Below are positions 36,519 through 42,726 of a stretch of 42,726 nt of DNA, piece by piece. Under the pieces are notes generated by a model. The model saw only the letters and a list, made by a program, of their open reading frames with translations. It was not told where the DNA came from and searched no databases. Source of the DNA: a virus; IMG/VR virus record IMGVR_UViG_3300036861_000397, positions 1 through 42,726 of that record; one strand, 5' to 3'. Made by a program: the position numbers and the translations under genes. Position 1 is the first letter of the stretch. Each line of letters starts with the position of its first letter.

Positions 36519-36783
36519 TGCTCTCACGGAATCTCCTTATTTCTCTTTCCAGTTCTTTCCGTCGGAATACTTCATTTTCTTCGGCAATGCGGGCAATCGT
36601 CATGTCGCGATGTTGAATCGTTGACTCAAGGTCTTTAATCATCCGTGCTTTGATGCCATCCGATTTCTCCAGATCGGAAATCGTATCGCGCAGACCCTTC
36701 ATTGTGCCGATGCGGATAGCCACTGTCCCGCCCACAAGAAGAACCGCAATATCCAGGGCTGATCGCAGATCGATTAAAGTCAT
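36499..36783 (-). CDS. Membrane-anchored coiled-coil protein
   Basis: A protein of 94 residues: an N-terminal span (ALDIAVLLVGGTVAIRIG) followed by a coiled coil (LRDTISDLEKSDGIKARMIKDLESTIQHRDMTIARIAEENEVFRRKELEREIRRF). It overlaps the receiver gene by 20 nt and follows the ejection proteins. It may be an accessory lysis component or the membrane partner of the receiver. Confidence 0.6.
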   Translation of the reverse strand: MTLIDLRSALDIAVLLVGGTVAIRIGTMKGLRDTISDLEKSDGIKARMIKDLESTIQHRDMTIARIAEENEVFRRKELEREIRRFRESNEDSRG

Positions 36784-36797
36784 TCACTTTTGCTCGC

Positions 36798-38663
36798 TCA
36801 ATACGTCTCCGTAGGCACTGGCTTTTTCATAGATGCTGGCAGAACCGAGTTGATGTAAATCAGGTTACTGAGTGCCCGTGCCCCGGCTCCGCTGGCGGGC
36901 GTTGTCATGGCGCGGGTAAGCAGGTCAACACCGTTCTTGGTGGTCAGCAGCTTTTCAATGTTTTTGCTACTGAGCCAATAATCTCTAGCGCCTTTGGTAT
37001 TCCGCACAATAGCCCGCCATCCGCTCGGACCGGTAGCTTGCTCGAGAGAGAAAAGATTCCCGGAAGTCTCCGTATCCCCTGCCAACTTTGCCGCTTCAAA
37101 GAATCCGTCGAGCCGTTGCTGAAGTCCTTTGTTTTTGCCAAACAGCACAGCCTTTGTCCGCTGGCCGGTAGTTGCCCATTTCTCAAATGCTTTTGCCCCG
37201 TTAAATCCGCCAAGCTGTGTTGCTTCACCGAGAACATCAGCCAAGTATCCCTTGGCGACATGCGGGACTGTGTTCGGTGAATCCTTGGCCAAGGATTCCA
37301 GCATGTCAGCCGCAGCATCATCTGCCACGGTAAGACCTCGGATCACGTTTACAGATTCCTTGGAAACCCTCTTTCCAGACTCGGCGGTAGTCTTGATTAC
37401 ACGGCTGGCGATGGCGCGCGTGTCATACATCGCCTTTGTCGCTTCCCTGCCCTGCTGCAATAATTCGGCTACCTGCCCTGTAACATCGGATCGTGCCGTC
37501 GAATCCAGTGCAGCCCGGTAGGGACTGTAAATGCTTCGCGCTATCCCGTCCGCCCGACTCCTGATGAGCGGATCTTTAGAGAAACCAGCCTTGCCCAAAA
37601 CCGATACATCCTCGATTGCCTGAGAGAATGGAACCTTGGAAGGCCCGTTAGCGATTCGCTGCAATGTCGGATAAATCGGTGACACGGATTTCTGCCCCAG
37701 TAACTGTTCATCCAGTTCAGTCAGTAATTGTTTTGCCTGCATCTGGATGGGAGATACGTCAACAGGGAGCGCCATCTGTTTGAGAACCGGCTGTTCTGTA
37801 GGCCCCATAACCGGCATTCCATCAGGGCCAAGGACCATTGAAGGTGGGACCTGTTTAACTCCTACCTGCACGTCAACCACATTGCCGGGATGCTCTGCTG
37901 CTTCACGTACTCCCTTGTAGGCGATATCGGCGGCGGCTTTATGCTCTGCAATGTTGGCATTGATTCCGATCTTGACTTGCCGCCCAGCGGTAGACAGCGC
38001 GTTTACTTTTGCGGCTGATGGCGCGATTTGCTCCATGCCACTGGCCAACGCCTGCGCTCTTGCCTGCGATGTAAGCAGTTTGGGAATATTCATTCCGCTG
38101 ACAATGCGCTTGGCCTGCTCAAATCCAAAGGGAGCCAATTTCCCAAGAGCCGCTTGAGTAGCAATTTGAGACACTAGCCTTGTAATCTGGCGCGGGTCTC
38201 CTGTTCCTATAGTTTGCCCAAAACCGGCAATTTGCGGCCCGGTAAATGGAATCTGACTGACGCTCTTTGACATGACCTGCGAGAGCGCATTCCCAAGGTT
38301 ACCTTTCTTTAATTCTTCTGCTCCTGATGGCATTCCAAACGAGCCAAGTCCTGATATTGTTTTACCGGCAGACATCGCTTCCTGGCCAGTCTTGGTCAGC
38401 GTTTCACGCGCTCCAGGTTGCCCAAAAGCTCCAGGCGCTAGAATTGCCCCGACACGCTTTAGAACTGGTATTGGATTCAGGCCAGCGTGGGTGCCTTCAA
38501 TATCACCCTGCAGGATTTCTCTCATTATGGAAAGCGGCTTGCCCTGTTGCTGCTGTGGAGCAGTTTGCTTTCTTATCGCCGCAGAAATGGCTTCATCCGA
38601 CATGTCAGCCGGGAATTCAACGATTCCGACTCCAGGGATTTCGACTATTTTGGGCTCTGGCAT
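36798..38663 (-). CDS. Internal / ejection virion protein
   Basis: A protein of 621 residues. The start MPEPKIVEIPGVGIVEFPADMSDEAISAAIRKQ is the GxxEFPxDMSDxxIxxAI motif that opens many phage large structural proteins and marks domains of internal virion proteins. The rest is helical with Gly-rich stretches (GQTIGTGDPRQITRLVSQIATQAALGKLAPFG). It belongs to the trio with the 403- and 1130-residue genes. Podovirus-like ejection proteins have this arrangement. Confidence 0.7.
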   Translation of the reverse strand: MPEPKIVEIPGVGIVEFPADMSDEAISAAIRKQTAPQQQQGKPLSIMREILQGDIEGTHAGLNPIPVLKRVGAILAPGAFGQPGARETLTKTGQEAMSAGKTISGLGSFGMPSGAEELKKGNLGNALSQVMSKSVSQIPFTGPQIAGFGQTIGTGDPRQITRLVSQIATQAALGKLAPFGFEQAKRIVSGMNIPKLLTSQARAQALASGMEQIAPSAAKVNALSTAGRQVKIGINANIAEHKAAADIAYKGVREAAEHPGNVVDVQVGVKQVPPSMVLGPDGMPVMGPTEQPVLKQMALPVDVSPIQMQAKQLLTELDEQLLGQKSVSPIYPTLQRIANGPSKVPFSQAIEDVSVLGKAGFSKDPLIRSRADGIARSIYSPYRAALDSTARSDVTGQVAELLQQGREATKAMYDTRAIASRVIKTTAESGKRVSKESVNVIRGLTVADDAAADMLESLAKDSPNTVPHVAKGYLADVLGEATQLGGFNGAKAFEKWATTGQRTKAVLFGKNKGLQQRLDGFFEAAKLAGDTETSGNLFSLEQATGPSGWRAIVRNTKGARDYWLSSKNIEKLLTTKNGVDLLTRAMTTPASGAGARALSNLIYINSVLPASMKKPVPTETY

Positions 38664-39875
38664 TTACTTTAAGAGTTCAATCTTCCCTGTCTTTGGATTG
38701 AATCGGTGAGTTGGTTTTGGTGTTTCATGTTTAGTGCCAGCGCTCTTATCGAATGCGACTGAGATACTCTCGGTCACTCCGCCAACAATCGACATCAGCC
38801 TTTTAATCTTCCTGTCTCTCAGCGATTTTGAATCTCCAGGTTTCGGGAATAATTGCCTCACGCTTTGGACATCTTGCTCTGTCAGCACTCCGACATGGCC
38901 CACGGAACGGGCGATCAGCGGAGTAAAACCGGAAACCAGGGCTTGGTACTCGGCCACATCATCATTCAGGTTGACTCTGGCCTTTGCTTTCTCTACTTCT
39001 CCAACAGCTTTGGCCAGCACTCCCTGATTCACATTGATGCGCTCCGATAACTCAGAGATGGAATCAAAAACAGGCTTTGCCTTGGCAAGCGGCAGTGTTT
39101 CTTTTCGCTCCAAGTTCTCACGAGTGAATTCCTGAGCGCGTTCCTGCCTTTCATTTGCCCCGCTTAAATAAATGCTCGGTCCTACAGACCTTAGTTTTGT
39201 TGCTCTGGCATCTATCTCGCCGGTTGTCGGTTCTCGACCCTTTTCTTTCCTGAATTGTTCACGCCAGCGCTCAAATTCACCGCTCTTTTCTGCTGGCTCT
39301 CTGACAAACGGCTGGGCATTTGGGATCTCTTTACCGGAAGCATCCAGGAATTTACCAGTGTCAGGATCATAGTTTGCATAAACTGGTTTCTCATCTGGCC
39401 CGACTATTTCCTTTGGCTGGAGGCTTTTTGCTGTCTTAGTCTTTGGATTCGTGAAGACCGGCTGCATCGTCGTCGGATCAAGAATAGTCGTTCCTTCCGA
39501 AACCGATATCGGCGCTGTTTCCTTTCTGCCAAGAGCCGTTGTCTGCGCCTGACGCAAAGCATCTTGAGACTCAAACTCCTTGCGCTGCAAAAGATCCGCC
39601 ATTGCCTGACGCGCTTCCTGCACTCGCTTCTGCCGGCGCTCTTCCTCGACCATCTGCTGGCGCATGATCTCAGGCATAAAGGTCTGGCTGAACTGCTGGC
39701 CGGCATACGGGCCTGCCTTGTTGGCCAGGAATTGGCCGAGCAAATTCTGGATCTGCGGCGCTTGAAGCAAGGCCAGAATCCTGTCCATACCTGATGCAGC
39801 CTGCCCCGGTCGAGGCACCTGTGGAACCTGCGTATCAGGAATCTGCGGCGGAAGTGGAAAAGGATTCATTGGCAT
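38664..39875 (-). CDS. Internal virion / ejection-type protein
   Basis: A protein of 403 residues. The N-terminal 40 residues are Pro-rich (PLPPQIPDTQVPQVPRPGQ). Residues about 60-120 form a helix (EEERRQKRVQEARQAMADLLQRKEFESQDALRQA); the middle is extended, and residues about 240-330 are a long helix (RQERAQEFTRENLERKETLPLAKAKPVFDSISELSERI). The C-terminus is HRFNPKTGKIELLK. No enzyme motif is seen. It is coupled to the giant protein, starting two bases after its stop. Confidence 0.7.
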   Translation of the reverse strand: MPMNPFPLPPQIPDTQVPQVPRPGQAASGMDRILALLQAPQIQNLLGQFLANKAGPYAGQQFSQTFMPEIMRQQMVEEERRQKRVQEARQAMADLLQRKEFESQDALRQAQTTALGRKETAPISVSEGTTILDPTTMQPVFTNPKTKTAKSLQPKEIVGPDEKPVYANYDPDTGKFLDASGKEIPNAQPFVREPAEKSGEFERWREQFRKEKGREPTTGEIDARATKLRSVGPSIYLSGANERQERAQEFTRENLERKETLPLAKAKPVFDSISELSERINVNQGVLAKAVGEVEKAKARVNLNDDVAEYQALVSGFTPLIARSVGHVGVLTEQDVQSVRQLFPKPGDSKSLRDRKIKRLMSIVGGVTESISVAFDKSAGTKHETPKPTHRFNPKTGKIELLK

Positions 39876-39877
39876 GG

Positions 39878-42726
39878 CTAGCTCTTTGCTGCTGCAATAG
39901 TCGGCCCGATTGCTCCAAGCAGAGCCGCGATCAATGCTCCCTTATTTGCCTGTCCAGCAGCTTGAGACTGGTATTCACCGCTGAGCGCCGAGCGCAGAAT
40001 CGAAGCCGCGATATCAGCCTGTCCGAGTCCCTGTTGCTGGTTCATGCCGTACATCTGAAGCGCACGGGCGATGTTGTCGCTGTGCATTCCGTACTGATCA
40101 AGACCCAACTGGCGCATGAAGTTCTGCACTCCGAGTTTGTCTTGGGCCATTTGACCAGTTAGCCCGCCATAGGTCTGAAGATTCTGATTTGCCGCCTGAT
40201 TGCTTCCAAGAGCGTTTTGCATCATCTGCTGGATGAATGGAAGCTGTGTACCGGCCGATCCCTGATACAGATTCATCAGATTTCCGTAGCCCTGATTCTG
40301 GCGCTGGTTGGCAAGGCCCATCAGGTTCATTCCCTGATTGCCGATTGTGTTATAGAGATCCATTGCGTTGCCGACGCCCTGCTGGCCGAACTGATTGGCC
40401 AGATTCAAGATTGGCATACCGCCCTGCGGGATTGCGCCGTAGGCATTAAGGAAATTGCTCATGCCTTGCTGGCCGCCCTGCATTCCCATCTGGGCGTTCT
40501 GCATCCCCTGGCCGAATTGCTGGCCGCCAAGCTGCATACCCTGTCCCATGTATTGGCCGAGCTTGTCCTGCCCCTGCATCAGCAGTTGGTCCATGAAGTC
40601 GCGTTCGGCTTTACGCTGCAACTCCTGAAACAGCCCCGAATCCATAGCGGCCTGCCCGCCGCCCTGCGCGTTGAGCCTGCCTTTGAGGGCTTCCATCTGT
40701 GGCTCAAGATAACGCTGTCTTGCGGCCTGCACGTATTCAGGAGAAAGGCCAGCCCCGCCGATCAGTCCGCCCAACTGATTTTCCACTGCGCCCTGAATCC
40801 CCGGAGCGCCAACAGCGTTAGGCGCTCCTGCCATTCCGGTGCTCATCGCTTGCAGGTGGGCCGGATCTGTGCCCCAATTTAGGAAGTTGCTAAGCGGCCC
40901 TTGCCCCGGCAGACCGGCAGTAAGCAAGTGTTTCAGTGCCTCTCCGGTCTGCCCCTGGATACCACCTCCAGCACCGAGTTGCTGTGTGATCTGATTGGAT
41001 AGCGCACCTTGGCCGGGAAATCCGGCACTGAAAAGATGCTGCATTGCCTGATCCAATGATGTGCCGCCCTGGCCGATGGCCTGCTGGATAGCTGGGTTCA
41101 TCAGGGATTCGATGCCCTGTTGCCCGCTTAGACCGATATTGCCTCCGTGCAGCATGTTGTAAAGTCCACCAGCGGCCCCAAAGGCTTGATTTGAAGCGTT
41201 GCCTGAGAATGTGCCGGCATTGCCAATCAATTGCTGCATGGCTGGAGTCATGAAGGCGGAATTGTTCCACAAGCCTTCATTGATGCCGCCTGGACCCATC
41301 GTTTGCCAGTTGATGGGAGCCTGGAAGGAGCCTGTAACCCAATCGCGGAAGGCTTCTGCGGACGGGATGTTTCCGGTCACATAGTTGCCAGCGGTTGCGC
41401 CAGTCCCGCCCTGCTGGTTATTCACAGCCGGTCCGGGCGTGCTGTATGGATCGTGCCCGCCCGGCGTTCCCATGTCGTGGTACGTGAATGGCGGATAGCC
41501 TTCGGGGGGCCCGCCTTGTGTGTAACTGACACCACCCGGTGCTACGGTATCCCAACCGCCGCCGCCCGCTTGAGCATATGGACTTGCTTGGTTGGCAGGT
41601 TGAAATCCACCGCCTTGCCCCCACGACGGCATCTGGAAACCGTTCAACATATTCCCCATTAACGCTGAAGTACCGCCGCCCGGCCTTCCGCCAAGAGCAT
41701 CCATAATTTGCTGAATTACGTTCTGGTTTGGCATGCCTCCAAAACCTGGACCGCTAATAGGTGCTCCAGTCATTTCCCAACCGCCGCCGCCCGCTTGAGA
41801 CATCAACTTTGCAGTGGCGTTCGGATCGTTCGGATCGAATACTTGCCCGCCTCCACTTTGCGGCGCCTGACCGCCCATTGGCGAATATCCCGGCATCTGA
41901 GATCCCGCGCCAAGGAAGTAGGACTGGAGCGCGTTACCAAGATTCGGATTCGGGTTGAAGGCGTTCTGGAAGAATGACGGACTGAACTGGTTGAGCATGT
42001 TGTTGAACATGCCATTCTGACCGCCGAACATGCTCAAGAGGTTACCGCCACCAAATGAGCTATTCTGCCCACCCTTGTTGTCGAATATGCCTTTCCCAAT
42101 GGCATACCCAGTTGGGCCGAGTAACGCACCCATGATGATCGGCCCCCAAGTGCCCCAGTTGATGCCGTGCTTGGACATTGCGAGTGGATCATCCTGGCCC
42201 CCTCCGCCTGCACCGGGCGGTTGACCACCAACCCCACCAATCTGCCCCATAGGCTCTCCTACGGTCTCTGTGCTGGTAGGTGTTGCAAAGCTCTGGCCTT
42301 TGACCATGCCAGTCGGTTCGCCACTAAAGCCATGAGTTCCCGCGTTGCCGACTGTAGGCTGTGATGCCAATCCGCGTCCAAGTATCCCGCCCTGCTGTCC
42401 GGGTGGAGTCCATCCGTCTGCATATCCCGTATTGATGTTGTAAGCCATATCAGGGTCCGGGGTTTGCCAGCCGGGTGAGCCGATGAACTTACCTGTCTCC
42501 GGATTATAATGAGGGTTACCGCCGGCATAGTTCTCTTGCGTCGGCATCGTAAGGCCATACTGCTGATACCAGTCTTGACCTGTATAATACGGAGATCCTT
42601 GGGGGACATTTGAAGGCCCGTAAGTAGGCCCCATATTCGGCCCTTGAGCTGTGACCTGCTGGAGCCACTTCTGATACTCAGGTAGCTGGCTGTATCCAGC
42701 CGTTCCCCATTGCGGGCCAGTCTGAG
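39878..42726 (-). CDS. Giant Gly/Pro/Gln-rich virion protein, C-terminal part (starts at 767 across the junction)
   Basis: This is the part of the 1130-residue frame lying right of the junction; the window start (1-767) carries the N-terminus. The ATG at 42634 would give a 918-residue form but is an internal codon. The sequence is Gly/Gln/Met-rich, with GNAGTHGFSGE near residue 306, a hydrophobic patch (WGPIIMGALLGPTGYAIGK), a helical stretch (YVQAARQRYLEPQMEALKGRLNAQGG) and asparagine/glutamine repeats (NLANQFGQQGVGNAM...). The C-terminal AALLGAIGPTIAAAK is hydrophobic. This fits a core or ejection protein. In the repeat the codon at 42629-42631 is GGG (Gly) but TGG (Trp) in the left copy. 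Confidence 0.85.
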   Translation of the reverse strand, partial: QTGPQWGTAGYSQLPEYQKWLQQVTAQGPNMGPTYGPSNVPQGSPYYTGQDWYQQYGLTMPTQENYAGGNPHYNPETGKFIGSPGWQTPDPDMAYNINTGYADGWTPPGQQGGILGRGLASQPTVGNAGTHGFSGEPTGMVKGQSFATPTSTETVGEPMGQIGGVGGQPPGAGGGGQDDPLAMSKHGINWGTWGPIIMGALLGPTGYAIGKGIFDNKGGQNSSFGGGNLLSMFGGQNGMFNNMLNQFSPSFFQNAFNPNPNLGNALQSYFLGAGSQMPGYSPMGGQAPQSGGGQVFDPNDPNATAKLMSQAGGGGWEMTGAPISGPGFGGMPNQNVIQQIMDALGGRPGGGTSALMGNMLNGFQMPSWGQGGGFQPANQASPYAQAGGGGWDTVAPGGVSYTQGGPPEGYPPFTYHDMGTPGGHDPYSTPGPAVNNQQGGTGATAGNYVTGNIPSAEAFRDWVTGSFQAPINWQTMGPGGINEGLWNNSAFMTPAMQQLIGNAGTFSGNASNQAFGAAGGLYNMLHGGNIGLSGQQGIESLMNPAIQQAIGQGGTSLDQAMQHLFSAGFPGQGALSNQITQQLGAGGGIQGQTGEALKHLLTAGLPGQGPLSNFLNWGTDPAHLQAMSTGMAGAPNAVGAPGIQGAVENQLGGLIGGAGLSPEYVQAARQRYLEPQMEALKGRLNAQGGGQAAMDSGLFQELQRKAERDFMDQLLMQGQDKLGQYMGQGMQLGGQQFGQGMQNAQMGMQGGQQGMSNFLNAYGAIPQGGMPILNLANQFGQQGVGNAMDLYNTIGNQGMNLMGLANQRQNQGYGNLMNLYQGSAGTQLPFIQQMMQNALGSNQAANQNLQTYGGLTGQMAQDKLGVQNFMRQLGLDQYGMHSDNIARALQMYGMNQQQGLGQADIAASILRSALSGEYQSQAAGQANKGALIAALLGAIGPTIAAAKS
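42504..42726. repeat. Terminal direct repeat, right copy (circular overlap)
   Basis: Copy of bases 1-223, with one difference (C at 42631 versus A at 128) that changes Gly to Trp in the giant protein. One of the two copies is a duplicate of the join. The difference may be a population variant or a sequence error. Confidence 0.95.

Noticed and set aside
40217-40882. 221-codon plus frame opposite the giant virion gene
   Set aside because: It is the antisense shadow of the Gly/Gln-rich frame; codon structure follows the minus gene.

Overview
This window is an essentially complete genome of a tailed double-stranded DNA bacteriophage, probably podovirus-like. The evidence is a large terminase, portal, scaffold, major capsid protein, a tubular-tail adaptor and nozzle pair, tail-fibre proteins, three large candidate ejection proteins and a T4-type lysozyme. 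There is no RNA polymerase, DNA polymerase, integrase or tRNA. The first 223 bases recur at the end (1-223 = 42504-42726, one mismatch), so the molecule closes into a circle of about 42,503 bp, and the largest gene (1130 codons) runs across the junction. The host cannot be named from sequence alone. Gram-negative is plausible because of spanin-like genes and T4-type lysozyme.

Layout. Nearly everything is on the minus strand and is read right to left. From portal to tail (17.9 kb down to 0): portal, zinc-ribbon proteins, a methyltransferase, a 52-residue protein, scaffold, major capsid protein, two small beta-rich proteins, a glycosyltransferase/methyltransferase cassette (11.5-6.6 kb), a small virion protein, tail adaptor, tail nozzle and two fibre-type proteins. 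Transcription then crosses the junction into the 1130-, 403- and 621-residue internal or ejection proteins (42.5-36.8 kb), a CheY-like receiver, lysozyme and several small membrane or coiled-coil lysis proteins (36.8-34.3 kb). An XRE repressor with a palindromic operator lies at 34 kb. A long run of tightly overlapping early genes follows (33.9-22.8 kb): an Ala-rich tetrapeptide-repeat protein, HNH endonuclease, annealing-type protein with an SSB-like tail, Gp157, a replication protein, VRR-NUC nuclease, PAPS-reductase-like protein and many small proteins. Two plus-strand clusters break the pattern: 18.0-20.1 kb ending in the large terminase, and 22.1-22.8 kb with an excisionase-like HTH protein behind a consensus sigma70 promoter. 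About 880 bp of non-coding DNA rich in palindromes and hairpins lies between 21.17 and 22.05 kb.

Most notable: the major capsid gene looks broken into two frames, but the 261-nt interruption (13125-13385) has the conserved core of a group I self-splicing intron (R and S elements forming P7, a P5 hairpin, P9 hairpins, a splice-site U and a terminal G). Removing it restores one 328-residue capsid protein exactly in frame. Other unusual items are a 12-bp minisatellite encoding a tetrapeptide with two independently varying positions, a classical C2H2 zinc-finger microprotein inside the sugar-modification cassette, a phage-borne CheY receiver, a shared palindromic element upstream of the portal and scaffold genes, and a 173-residue gene with a strong ribosome-binding site but only an ATA start.
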